From Parvularcula sp039818345 (GTDB lineage: Bacteria; Pseudomonadota; Alphaproteobacteria; Caulobacterales; Parvularculaceae), in the NCBI GenBank assembly GCA_039818345.1, contig JBCBUC010000019.1, forward strand, positions 13,562-77,561: a DNA stretch of 64,000 bases, given 5' to 3'. Both the position numbers and the translations under genes were made by a program. Below, piece after piece: positions 15,059 to 23,766 of this stretch (the stretch's first letter is position 1; the number at the start of each line of letters is the position of its first letter). A model generated the notes under the pieces. That model saw only the letters and a list, made by a program, of their open reading frames with translations. It searched no databases and was not told where the DNA came from.

Positions 15059-16843
15059 ATGGGGCATCGTTCGATCATTGCTGTTGCGGTGCTATTCGCC
15101 GCGATCGGCGGTTTCATTCTGACAAGTAAGACGATCCGCCCGCCGGACCTGCATGACTATGAGTCCGCCGATTTCTATAAAACCAGCGCCGAACAGACGT
15201 CACCTGGTGACCCTGGCCTGCTGCTTGATCTTAGCTTCGAGCAAGCCCTTGGCGGCGATTTATCGGGGGTTCAGTCGCTCGATGTCCATGTCTACCCCAA
15301 TTTCTTGCCAGAGATCCGGCGCTATGGCTGGTATCCCTATCGCGCAGCCGATGACCTCACGGTCACCCCGGCCTGGTCGCCCGATGTCGCATCGGTGACG
15401 GTGGATGGCGAGCCGCACGGGCTCACCGATCCAATCGTGTTGCACGCGCATGACCACGGCCAAGAGACGGTCATCGCGGCGCAAACAGCGGATGGCGCGC
15501 GCCTGGCCCACTATGTGATCTTGACCCTGCCGCACACGTTTCCGCCGCTCAAAACGCAGGTGAGCGCGCCGCAGGAGGTTGCCCCCGGCATCATCACCGG
15601 CTTACAGGTCGCACCCAACAACCCGACCATCCCGGCCGTGAGACTGCTTCGTAACCTTCTCTATACAGAGGGATTTTTAGGTACTCTGGCGCAAAGACGG
15701 AAGGCGGGGATGCAGCCCTTCGATGACTTCTTGGCCGCGGATTTGGCAAGCAGCCTCGACTTTGAGCACCGCGAGTATCTGCCGTTCATCAACTTTGCGC
15801 TCGACCGGTACGGCACACCGCTCAAATACAACAATGAACGCCCGCGTACGATCTTTTTACCGATCACAACCTCAAGCGACGAAGGCCTGCTGCCCCAACG
15901 CGGATTTGTTTACAAAGAGATCGTCATGGACACGGACGATAACTTTGCCGAAGCGATCACGCGCAGTTTCATCGCGCCAAAAGGCGAGGCGAGCCGTACC
16001 GAAATTCCGCGGCATCTCGATCAGTTCGATGATGGCCATCACATTGATGTCACGCCCTGGGACACGGTCCAGAACTTGTTCTACCGGATCCATCCTGCCG
16101 GCACCAAGACCAGCAATGGCGACGTGCTGGATGCCAATGTCACCAGCACGTATTTGTTTGAACTTGATCGCCAGGGGAACGTGGTTTGGGAATGGGACTC
16201 TATTGATCATTTCCCTCCGGACCAATCCATCACCTATCTGCCCAAGGATCGGTATGATGAGTGGGATTATTTTCACACAAATGGTATTCGCTTTGCCCCT
16301 GGAAACGAGCAGTTGATCATCAGTGCTCGCCACATGCGGGCGATCATCAATGTTGATTATCCGTCCGGAGAGGTGAATTGGGTGCTGGCGGACCCTGCCA
16401 CACCTTTGAACGAGTTCACCTATATCGGTGATCCTTTAGGGGGCATTGGCACCCTTCATGCGGCGGTGATGCGCGACGATCAGCTGTTCGTTTTTGATAA
16501 TGGCCATTACGACACGCCTGAATACGAAGAAGGATCGATTATCTACGGTGCACCGATTGATACGCGGCATGAGTACACCCGCGTCGTCTCCTACAAACTC
16601 GATCTCGATGCGATGACGGCGACCTATCAGCGGGAATGGACGTACCCTGAAAAGCTGGTGCGTACAGCGGGCTATCTGATGTTCGTTCCCAACGAGGATG
16701 ACGGCGAGAATCTGTTGATCAGCTGGGGGTCCGGCGGTGCCTTCACTGAGCATAGCCCCGATCACCGTCTGCTGCTTTCAACCGATACCGGCGGGATGAC
16801 CTACCGGTTCTATAAAACAGATATCGACCACTGGATGGATTGA
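15059..16843 (+). CDS. arylsulfotransferase (ASST) family protein
   Basis: ASST enzymes move sulfate from one phenolic sulfate ester to another phenol through a sulfo-histidine, usually in the periplasm. The 594-residue product has an N-terminal signal anchor (IIAVAVLFAAIGGFIL) and ASST beta-propeller features: VVWEWDSIDHFPPD, DYFHTNGIRF (the family H-x-N catalytic motif), QLIISARHMRAIINVD, GEVNWVLADP and a His in IGTLHAAVMR. ATG 15059 has GGAGG at 15046-15050. It stands alone; a sulfatase gene lies far away at 57299. Substrate unknown. Confidence 0.85.
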   Translation: MGHRSIIAVAVLFAAIGGFILTSKTIRPPDLHDYESADFYKTSAEQTSPGDPGLLLDLSFEQALGGDLSGVQSLDVHVYPNFLPEIRRYGWYPYRAADDLTVTPAWSPDVASVTVDGEPHGLTDPIVLHAHDHGQETVIAAQTADGARLAHYVILTLPHTFPPLKTQVSAPQEVAPGIITGLQVAPNNPTIPAVRLLRNLLYTEGFLGTLAQRRKAGMQPFDDFLAADLASSLDFEHREYLPFINFALDRYGTPLKYNNERPRTIFLPITTSSDEGLLPQRGFVYKEIVMDTDDNFAEAITRSFIAPKGEASRTEIPRHLDQFDDGHHIDVTPWDTVQNLFYRIHPAGTKTSNGDVLDANVTSTYLFELDRQGNVVWEWDSIDHFPPDQSITYLPKDRYDEWDYFHTNGIRFAPGNEQLIISARHMRAIINVDYPSGEVNWVLADPATPLNEFTYIGDPLGGIGTLHAAVMRDDQLFVFDNGHYDTPEYEEGSIIYGAPIDTRHEYTRVVSYKLDLDAMTATYQREWTYPEKLVRTAGYLMFVPNEDDGENLLISWGSGGAFTEHSPDHRLLLSTDTGGMTYRFYKTDIDHWMD

Positions 16844-16892
16844 CGCCGTCACGTGCTGATCGCTTAAAAAAATCCAGTGCACGGTAAAAACC

Positions 16893-16921
16893 CGGCGCAT
16901 AATTCTGGTGCGCCGCTTTTC
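16893..16921 (+). terminator. probable terminator after arylsulfotransferase gene
   Basis: CGGCGCA (16893-16899) pairs with TGCGCCG (16909-16915) around a 9-base loop, followed by CTTTT. The stem is GC-rich and sits 50 bases after the stop codon; the T run is short, so strength is uncertain. The rest of the 318-base gap to 17161 holds no gene I can support; the operator at its right end is listed separately. Confidence 0.5.
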
Positions 16922-17076
16922 GGAAGGCGGTTCGCGCCGCGTATAAACTCCGCATGGCCGTTCGGCTGACCAACCTCCTGCCAGCAGCGGCTCTCGCAAG
17001 GGCGTGATCGCCGCACGGCGGCGGTGAGGCCCTTCGCCGATCAAGCCTAGGTTTTGGGCAGAACCCGCAAAGCTTC

Positions 17077-17095
17077 AATGCAACAATGTTGCGTT
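17077..17095. promoter_or_regulatory. candidate Zur-type operator before COG0523 gene
   Basis: AATGCAACAATGTTGCGTT is a 19-base inverted repeat with one mismatched pair; the inner 13 bases (17080-17092) are perfect. It lies about 70 bases upstream of the COG0523 start. Members of COG0523 paired with DUF1826 are often zinc-regulated, and Zur operators are AT-rich palindromes with AATGTT-like arms, so a Zur site is the likeliest reading; direct match to a local Zur consensus cannot be tested here. Confidence 0.45.
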
Positions 17096-17161
17096 CGTTG
17101 GTGCATTATACTATCGACGTGTTCCATCCAAATGCCTCTTTCGACCCGGAGGAAGAACCCC

Positions 17162-18388
17162 ATGAGCTCAACGATTTCTACTGATCAACGCCTTCCCGTC
17201 ACCGTCCTTTCAGGCTTCCTCGGAGCTGGCAAGACTACACTGCTCAACCGTGTGCTGAATAATCGCGAAGGCCGCCGCGTGGCGGTTATCGTCAATGACA
17301 TGTCAGAGGTGAATATCGACGCGGATTTGGTGCGCGCGGGTTCAGAGTTGAGCCGCACCGACGAGACGCTTGTTGAGATGTCGAATGGCTGCATTTGCTG
17401 CACGCTTCGAGATGATCTTTTGGCAGAGGTGAGGCGGCTCGCGGCGGAAGGACGTTTCGACTACCTTTTGATTGAATCGACAGGGATCTCTGAACCTCTT
17501 CCTGTGGCCGCTACGTTCGATTTCCGTACGGAAGAAGGAGATAGCCTCTCCGATATCGCGCGCATCGATACGATGGTGACCGTGGTTGATGCCGTGAACC
17601 TCCTTAAGGATTTCTCAAGCCACGACTTTTTACGTGACCGTGGTGAGGTGATGGGAGAGGACGATGAGCGCACCCTTGTTCATCTTCTCACTGATCAAAT
17701 TGAATTTGCTGATGTTGTTGTTCTCAACAAAGTGAATGACGCTCGGCCAGAGCAAGTAGACGCGGCAAAAAAAATCATCCGGAGTCTGAACGCAGATGTG
17801 CGGATCATCGAGGCGAATTACTCCGATGTTCCTGCCGGCGAAATCCTCGACACTGGCCTCTTTGATTTTGACGAGGCGCACAAGCATCCGATGTGGGCGC
17901 AGGAGCTATATGGTTTTGAGAGCCATACACCGGAGACGGAAGAATATGGCGTCACCTCCTATGTCTATCGCGCGCGGCGCCCGTTTGATCCTGACGCCAT
18001 CCATAAACTGCTCAATGGTGCGCTGCCGGGCGTGATCCGGGCGAAGGGTCATTTCTGGATTGCCACCCAACCTGACTGGGCTGTCGAGTACTCCCTCGCT
18101 GGCGCGCTTTCGAGCATCACCCCTCTTGGGTCTTGGTGGGCGAGCGTGCCGCGGGATCGATGGCCGCAAGGCGAAGTGGGTGACTCCATGATCGCAGAGC
18201 ATTGGCAAGAGCCCTATGGCGACCGGCGCCAGGAGATGGTTTTCATTGGGACAGGGATTGATTGGCCAGTGCTAAAAGCAAGGCTCGATGCCGCGCTTAT
18301 CCCGGAAGACTATCCTTACACCATCTCGACACCGCCCACGATGCCTGATCCTTTCCCCCAGTGGCGTAGGGCAACCCCTGCTGCGTAA
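17162..18388 (+). CDS. COG0523 (CobW/ZigA-type) GTP-dependent metallochaperone
   Basis: G3E-family GTPase that delivers a metal, often zinc under zinc limitation, to client proteins. The 408-residue product has Walker A GFLGAGKTT near residue 20, the metal-binding CxCC in SNGCICCTLRDDLL, the switch-type LIESTGISEPLPVA, a NKVN guanine motif, and the C-terminal CobW_C domain with GSWWASVPRDRWP. ATG 17162 has GGAGGA at 17148-17153. The DUF1826 gene follows after 12 bases; that pairing is widespread and supports zinc homeostasis. Confidence 0.92.
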   Translation: MSSTISTDQRLPVTVLSGFLGAGKTTLLNRVLNNREGRRVAVIVNDMSEVNIDADLVRAGSELSRTDETLVEMSNGCICCTLRDDLLAEVRRLAAEGRFDYLLIESTGISEPLPVAATFDFRTEEGDSLSDIARIDTMVTVVDAVNLLKDFSSHDFLRDRGEVMGEDDERTLVHLLTDQIEFADVVVLNKVNDARPEQVDAAKKIIRSLNADVRIIEANYSDVPAGEILDTGLFDFDEAHKHPMWAQELYGFESHTPETEEYGVTSYVYRARRPFDPDAIHKLLNGALPGVIRAKGHFWIATQPDWAVEYSLAGALSSITPLGSWWASVPRDRWPQGEVGDSMIAEHWQEPYGDRRQEMVFIGTGIDWPVLKARLDAALIPEDYPYTISTPPTMPDPFPQWRRATPAA

Positions 18389-18400
18389 AGGGTGCTAGGC

Positions 18401-19015
18401 ATGCTTGCGACAAGCCTTCAGAAGGCAGACGTAAAAGCTCCGATGCAGACTGTTGGGTCTCTTTCGGCGCTTGACGCCATCCTGGATGAAGCAGTCGATG
18501 GTGTCCTTCTAAAGAGGCAAATGCCGTCGACGGTTCGCGCTTCACTGAACGCGTTGCCGCTTGATAATGAACGGAGTGTGCGTTTCTTTGCGGCCCCCGA
18601 GCAGGTGATTGGCTTTTTAGAGGCGCTGTTCGCCGAATGGGGCATGGGTGGAGGAGCGGCTCTGAGCTGGATCGCTGAGGACGCTCAGACCCTCGCGGCA
18701 CAGTTTGCCCACACCCTCTCGGTTGCTCGCGTTCATGTCCGCGTTGACGTGGTTAAGGGTGACGCTTGTCGCAAGTTTCATCGGGACGCCATGAGGGCAC
18801 GCCTCATCTGCACCTATCGAGGTCCGGGAACGGAGTATGGCATTGCTGATGAATGCTGCGATCCCCGCCATGTCGAGGTCACGCCGACCGGCTGTCCGAT
18901 CTTGTTGAAGGGCAAGGGATGGACAGAGGCGAGGGTCCCTGCCTTGGTTCATCGCTCGCCGCCGATCGAAGGAACAGGGATGTCGCGGTTGGTCGTGGTG
19001 ATCGACGAGGGATAG
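18401..19015 (+). CDS. DUF1826 domain-containing protein
   Basis: Protein of unknown biochemistry, about 204 residues, often encoded beside COG0523 GTPases. The family core is clear: VHVRVDVVKGDACRKFHRD, then ARLICTYRGPGTEYG. The Cys and His residues in DACRKFHRD could bind a metal. ATG at 18401 is preferred; a GTG at 18392 is also in frame. With a start 12 bases after the metallochaperone stop, it is in the same operon and probably a client or helper in the same metal response. Confidence 0.87.
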   Translation: MLATSLQKADVKAPMQTVGSLSALDAILDEAVDGVLLKRQMPSTVRASLNALPLDNERSVRFFAAPEQVIGFLEALFAEWGMGGGAALSWIAEDAQTLAAQFAHTLSVARVHVRVDVVKGDACRKFHRDAMRARLICTYRGPGTEYGIADECCDPRHVEVTPTGCPILLKGKGWTEARVPALVHRSPPIEGTGMSRLVVVIDEG

Positions 19016-19226
19016 CGCCACCCAAAACGTATCTATACTGATGGCTAAGTCTCGCTCATCGGATGAGTGCTGCGTTTCCGCTCACGTCGCTAAGGCTTCC
19101 AAGTAGCTCTCGGCAAGCGGTGGATCCTAGACTGAACGCGAGGGACCATAGGCTTTTTGGTTTCCTCTTCACCGCAATGCCTTCCTGGCTTAGGAGCGCC
19201 TGGTGGCAATCGATGGGGCTTTCGTC

Positions 19227-20219
19227 ATGGGCATTTCTCGCACGGTCCTTGGTGCGATCGTTCTGGTTTTGTTGGGCGCGTGCGCTGACCATGCGCCGCC
19301 TAACGACGAACTCAGTGCCGCCTTTGAGGGCACGCTGGGCCCTAGCCTGGCCGTGACGGCGTTTGAGGTGGTGGAGCGTCGCCCATCGTCTGATGGCGTG
19401 CTCCTGCGGTTTCGTTCAACCGTGACCGCCAATGAAGCGCTCTACCGTTACGATACGTCTCGGGTCGAAGATATCGCTGATCTTCGTACTTTTCTCGCGA
19501 GCTACACGTTTGAGGATCCAGATCTCGAGCGGTTTCGCGAGCATATCGTGCCGCAAGAAGTGACAACCCTGACCGAGGTCTTAGGCGCCGGTGGGACACG
19601 TGATGTTCTGGGAACGATCGTCGGTACAGAAATAAATGACGACTGGACCTACGAAGTGACTGAGACAAGTTCCTCAGAACTCCAAGAGGCGCGTCTATTC
19701 GAACAACCACAAGGTCATGGATCGCGGACCTATCCAGTGCTTTATTCCTCTACTGAAGGGCCGCAGGCCTATGTCGAGCGACTTGTGGACTATGTTCAAA
19801 AGGGACGGGCTGAGCGATTGCGCACGGTGCGCGAGCGTTTTTCCACGTGGCAAACCGATTCAACCCTCTATCAAGGCGTGATGCTCGGCGGGGAAATAGG
19901 TCGACAACCAGTCGCGATACAGTTTTCTTGGCCGTCTCCGGGCGAGGATCTCGTCAATGCGGACGTCTTGGTGGGCGGAAAGCATCAAGGCCAATTCTCG
20001 GGCGTGCTTAACAGCCTACCGAACAGTTCTTTTCGGCTCGTTTTGGAGAGCGCTGAGGGCCTCGAACCGGTTTTGCCCGGCGCGCCTGCTCCCGGCGTGC
20101 TGCGGTTTGACGCGATCTACAGTGACGCGATGCTCCAGGGGCAATGGCTCCACAACGCCGACGAAAAAAGTGATCGGTACACGATCACTTTTCAACTTCG
20201 GCCGATTGACGTGCAGTAA
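19227..20219 (+). CDS. predicted lipoprotein of unknown function
   Basis: A 330-residue protein with a lipoprotein signal (MGISRTVLGAIVLVLLGAC; lipobox LGAC, Cys19), so probably membrane-anchored in the periplasm. ATG 19227 is chosen because it places the signal at the start; an upstream GTG at 19203 adds eight non-hydrophobic residues. The rest is soluble and not recognised; a central stretch (about 95-215) contains many Glu/Arg helices and the C-terminal third looks beta-rich. It converges on cobS with a 15-base gap. Confidence 0.75.
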   Translation: MGISRTVLGAIVLVLLGACADHAPPNDELSAAFEGTLGPSLAVTAFEVVERRPSSDGVLLRFRSTVTANEALYRYDTSRVEDIADLRTFLASYTFEDPDLERFREHIVPQEVTTLTEVLGAGGTRDVLGTIVGTEINDDWTYEVTETSSSELQEARLFEQPQGHGSRTYPVLYSSTEGPQAYVERLVDYVQKGRAERLRTVRERFSTWQTDSTLYQGVMLGGEIGRQPVAIQFSWPSPGEDLVNADVLVGGKHQGQFSGVLNSLPNSSFRLVLESAEGLEPVLPGAPAPGVLRFDAIYSDAMLQGQWLHNADEKSDRYTITFQLRPIDVQ

Positions 20220-20234
20220 AGCGTATTTCTCCGA

Positions 20235-21224
20235 TTAAGCTACGTCGATGAGATGGCTGGCTTCTGGAAGATCCTCGCCAAAGGCTCGCTGGTAGAACTC
20301 AGCGACCAGGGGCCGTTCGAGCTCATCGCACTTATTGAGGAAGGTGACGCGGAATGCGTATCCGATATCGCTAAAGATTTCCGCGTTCTGTGCCCAATTG
20401 ATCACTGTCCGTGGGCTCATGACCGTGGAGATGTCGCCAGCCATCAAAGCATTCCGGGTCATGTCGGCAACCCTGACCATCGCGTCAAGAGTGTCTCGGC
20501 CCTCTTTGGTCTGATAGCTTGGCAGTTTAGCGGAGACGATCTCCGTTTCTTCGTCATGCCCCAGATAGTTCAGCGTGGTGACAATCGACCAGCGGTCCAT
20601 CTGTCCTTGGTTGATTTGTTGCGTACCGTGATAAAGGCCTGTCGTGTCTCCAAGGCCGATGGTGTTGGTCGTCGCGAACAAACGGAAAGAAGCGTGAGGC
20701 GAGAGCACTTTGTTTTGATCGAGAAGCGTCAGGCGCCCTTCCGCCTCAAGCACACGTTGGATCACGAACATGACATCGGGTCGACCCGCATCATATTCGT
20801 CAAACACAAGAGCGACAGGCCGCTGAAACGCCCACGGAAGAATGCCTTCCTTGAAGGCGGTGATTTGTTTGCCGTCTTCAACGACAATCGCGTCCTTGCC
20901 GATCATGTCGATACGGCTCACATGGCTATCGAGATTGATCCGTATGCAAGGCCAGTTGAGGCGACTCGCCACCTGCTCAATGTGCGTAGACTTGCCTGTG
21001 CCGTGATAACCTTGGACCATCACGCGGCGATTATGAGCAAAGCCAGCAAGGATCGCAAGCGTCGTGTGCGGATCAAAACGGTAGGACTCGTCGCGCACGG
21101 GAACATGCTCGCCCGCTTCGGTAAAGGCCGGGACGACCATATTGGACGAGATCCCGAACACATCCTGCACCGATACCGTGGTGTCAGGCTGCCGGTTCAC
21201 ATCGACATCAGAGTTCGCGTCCAT
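20235..21224 (-). CDS. cobS: aerobic cobaltochelatase subunit CobS
   Basis: AAA+ ATPase that, with CobT and CobN, inserts cobalt into hydrogenobyrinate diamide in the aerobic B12 pathway. The 329-residue product has Walker A GYHGTGKST (about 72-80), Walker B VALVFDEYDAG, and the sensor-1 FRLFATTNTIGLGD with TGLYHGTQ-INQ typical of CobS. The usual partner cobT is not adjacent; a 2OG-Fe(II) oxygenase gene lies 23 bases upstream on the same strand. Confidence 0.92.
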   Translation of the reverse strand: MDANSDVDVNRQPDTTVSVQDVFGISSNMVVPAFTEAGEHVPVRDESYRFDPHTTLAILAGFAHNRRVMVQGYHGTGKSTHIEQVASRLNWPCIRINLDSHVSRIDMIGKDAIVVEDGKQITAFKEGILPWAFQRPVALVFDEYDAGRPDVMFVIQRVLEAEGRLTLLDQNKVLSPHASFRLFATTNTIGLGDTTGLYHGTQQINQGQMDRWSIVTTLNYLGHDEETEIVSAKLPSYQTKEGRDTLDAMVRVADMTRNALMAGDISTVMSPRTVINWAQNAEIFSDIGYAFRVTFLNKCDELERPLVAEFYQRAFGEDLPEASHLIDVA

Positions 21225-21247
21225 TAATCGTCCTCGTTTTCTTTCCG

Positions 21248-22087
21248 CTAGCTGAAGATCCGGCGGATAACCTTAGATGTCGGCCGCATCAAGACCGGCG
21301 GAAGGAACTCCCGCAAGGTCTCTTCTGTTTTGACCTGCCAATCGGTTTTGTCACCCGTCCCCGGTCGTCGCCTAAACTGTGTGGTTTTTCCTTGAGCGTC
21401 ATCGTCCCAGGTTGAGGTGTAGTAGTACAAGGCGATGGAACGTCGCGGTATGCCTTCGGGGTGTGCCACTGGCTTGGGATGGCCGTGCCAGCTTTCGCCG
21501 GTTGTGTTGAAGATCACGCAGCGACCAGCCTCCGGTACCACGGACTGGACACAAGACTTCATGCCTTGATCCCAGAGTTCGAGCTGCCCTCCATACGCGT
21601 CTGACCAATTTTTATTCAGGTAGATCAAAACATTGACCCGGCGCTCAAGATTCATTGGCTTGTGATGGTTGAAATCGGCATGCATCGACAGATGCCCGCC
21701 ATTGCGGGTCTCGTGAAAGCCGCCGCCGAGGAAATAGGGGTCTGGGATGAGGCCCTTGATACCGGTGATCCGCTCCACCAGCCGGACAAAGGGCAAACTG
21801 TTGAGGGCGTAGAACATCGCCCTGAGCTCGCTGCTCATCTCATCGGGTTGGAAGCTTTGTTTGAAGCGTTCTTGGTCCCGCTCATAGGACTCGCCAGCAT
21901 CGCCAAGCTTGCTGGGAAAATGGTCGAGGCAATAGCGCACCATCTCTGGCGAGAAGAAATCGTCAATGATGGTGTGGGGAAAAGGATCGGCACTTTGGTG
22001 CTGGTCGCTAAGCTCTCCGCCGAGGCGGCCTAAAGCCTCAATGTCAAAGGCAAATGGTGAAGTCTGCGAGACCGGAAGGTAAGCCAT
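21248..22087 (-). CDS. 2-oxoglutarate/Fe(II)-dependent oxygenase
   Basis: Prolyl-hydroxylase-type double-stranded beta-helix enzyme, 279 residues. Iron ligands are visible as H-x-D in SMHADFNHH, the distal His in ESWHGHPKP, and a 2OG-binding Arg in PRRSIALYYY. The same arrangement occurs in 2OG oxygenases of surface-polysaccharide or protein modification, but substrate cannot be inferred. It is the first gene of a likely two-gene unit with cobS (23-base gap). Confidence 0.85.
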   Translation of the reverse strand: MAYLPVSQTSPFAFDIEALGRLGGELSDQHQSADPFPHTIIDDFFSPEMVRYCLDHFPSKLGDAGESYERDQERFKQSFQPDEMSSELRAMFYALNSLPFVRLVERITGIKGLIPDPYFLGGGFHETRNGGHLSMHADFNHHKPMNLERRVNVLIYLNKNWSDAYGGQLELWDQGMKSCVQSVVPEAGRCVIFNTTGESWHGHPKPVAHPEGIPRRSIALYYYTSTWDDDAQGKTTQFRRRPGTGDKTDWQVKTEETLREFLPPVLMRPTSKVIRRIFS

Positions 22088-22275
22088 GATGCGTCTACAG
22101 GGTCCTTAAAGGCAAAGTCGGCCTCGCCGATAATGCAAGCCTCATTCCGACGTCTAGCGTCCGTTGTGGCTGCTATCCATGTCCGTTATTCAGATTCTTA
22201 GGTATCGGAATCGCTGATCGTTGGTATCGTCTATCTATAACAACGATGCACCCCCTCAGGGGGTCGGAGGAACCG

Positions 22276-23766
22276 ATGGACGAAACCCGTGTAGAAGACG
22301 TCACAATTATTGGGGCTGGTCTCTCAGGGATAGGTGCGGCCTGTCGGCTTCGTATCCACCAGCCCGGGATGACGTTTCGAATTTTCGAAGCACGCGAACG
22401 ACTTGGTGGGACATGGGATCTCTTCCGTTACCCCGGTGTCCGCTCCGACAGTGATATGTTTACGCTGGGGTATCCCTTCCGGCCTTGGAGCATGCCGAAG
22501 GCATTGACCGATGGTCCAACGATTAAGGGCTATATCGAGGATACAGCGCGGGAATATGGGGTTCTCGAGCGCATCGAGTACCAGTCTCGCATCACCGAAT
22601 TGTCGTTCAACTCCGATGAGGCGCTTTGGACCGCAAAGGTTGAGCGAGCCGATGGCAGTTCGGAAATTGTGAAGTCACGCTTCGTTCTCTCGTGTTGCGG
22701 CTATTACGATTATGCGGGTGGCCATGCGCCGAGCTTTGCCAATGAGGAAAGCTTCGCAGGCGACATCCTTCAGCCGCAGTTCTGGCCTGAAAATTTCGAC
22801 TATGCGGGGAAAAAGGTGGTCGTCATTGGCTCTGGCGCGACGGCGGTGACATTGGTGCCAGCGATGGCTGGCACGGCGGGCCACGTGACAATGCTCCAAC
22901 GAAGCCCGACCTACATCGCCTCAATGCCGGCGGTGGATCCTTGGTTCAACACGGTTCATAAACTCTTCCCATCAAAGGTGGCACGCAAGATCCTCCGTTT
23001 AAAGAGGATGGGCCTGGGCACATTGGGTTTTCAGCTCGCGCGGCGATACCCTAAATGGTTCGCTCAGCAGCTTGAAAAGGGGATCAAAGAGCAATTGGGC
23101 GACAAGGTTCCGCTCGACCCACATTTTAAGCCGACCTACCAGCCATGGGATCAGCGGCTCTGCCTTGTTCCGGATAATGATCTTTTCATCGATCTTCGCG
23201 AAGGCCGCGCCTCGGTGGTCACCGACGAAATTGCCCGCTTCACCGACAAGGGCATGGAGCTCAAATCCGGTGAGTTCCTTGAGGCCGATGTGGTCATCAA
23301 AGCGACGGGCCTGAAACTGCTGCCCCTTGGAGGCATGAACGTCTATGTCGATGGTGCACCGATTAAGCTCAATCAGACTTATAACTATAAAGGCTTCATG
23401 TTCTCTCATATGCCCAACTTTGCGGCGATGATGGGCTACACGAATGCTTCGTGGACGCTGAAGACCGATCTTGCGACGCGCTATTTCTGCAAGTTGCTGG
23501 ATGTGCTGAAGGAAAAGGGTGCGGATATGATGGTGCCGGATTATGGCTCGACGGCACCCGAGCCTGAGCCGCTCATTGACCTCAAATCCGGCTATGTCGA
23601 GCGGTCGATCGAGATCTTCCCCAACCAGGGCACAGAACGTCCGTGGCGCAATCATCAAAGCTACTTCCGTGATTACATGGACATGAAGTTCGGTAAGATC
23701 GATGACGGCGTGATGCAATTCCGTCAGCGCACGAGCACCGCGCAGATGCTTGAGGCCGCGGAGTGA
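22276..23766 (+). CDS. flavin-containing monooxygenase, EthA-like (Baeyer-Villiger type)
   Basis: FAD/NADPH monooxygenase, 496 residues. FAD Rossmann motif IIGAGLSGIGAA near residue 10, NADPH motif VVVIGSGATAVTLVPA near 180, and between them a type I Baeyer-Villiger fingerprint F160-x-G-x3-Q166-x3-W170-P171 in which the usual His is Gln. LQRSPTYIASMPA and PLGGMNVYVDG stretches follow EthA-like enzymes that oxygenate ketones and thio-compounds. ATG 22276 has GGAGG at 22266-22270. It overlaps the SDR gene by four bases, so the enzymes probably act in sequence. Confidence 0.88.
   Translation: MDETRVEDVTIIGAGLSGIGAACRLRIHQPGMTFRIFEARERLGGTWDLFRYPGVRSDSDMFTLGYPFRPWSMPKALTDGPTIKGYIEDTAREYGVLERIEYQSRITELSFNSDEALWTAKVERADGSSEIVKSRFVLSCCGYYDYAGGHAPSFANEESFAGDILQPQFWPENFDYAGKKVVVIGSGATAVTLVPAMAGTAGHVTMLQRSPTYIASMPAVDPWFNTVHKLFPSKVARKILRLKRMGLGTLGFQLARRYPKWFAQQLEKGIKEQLGDKVPLDPHFKPTYQPWDQRLCLVPDNDLFIDLREGRASVVTDEIARFTDKGMELKSGEFLEADVVIKATGLKLLPLGGMNVYVDGAPIKLNQTYNYKGFMFSHMPNFAAMMGYTNASWTLKTDLATRYFCKLLDVLKEKGADMMVPDYGSTAPEPEPLIDLKSGYVERSIEIFPNQGTERPWRNHQSYFRDYMDMKFGKIDDGVMQFRQRTSTAQMLEAAE

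Noticed and set aside
20253..21227. 324-residue open frame antisense to cobS
   Set aside because: cobS has clear AAA+ motifs; the antisense product is not recognisable.
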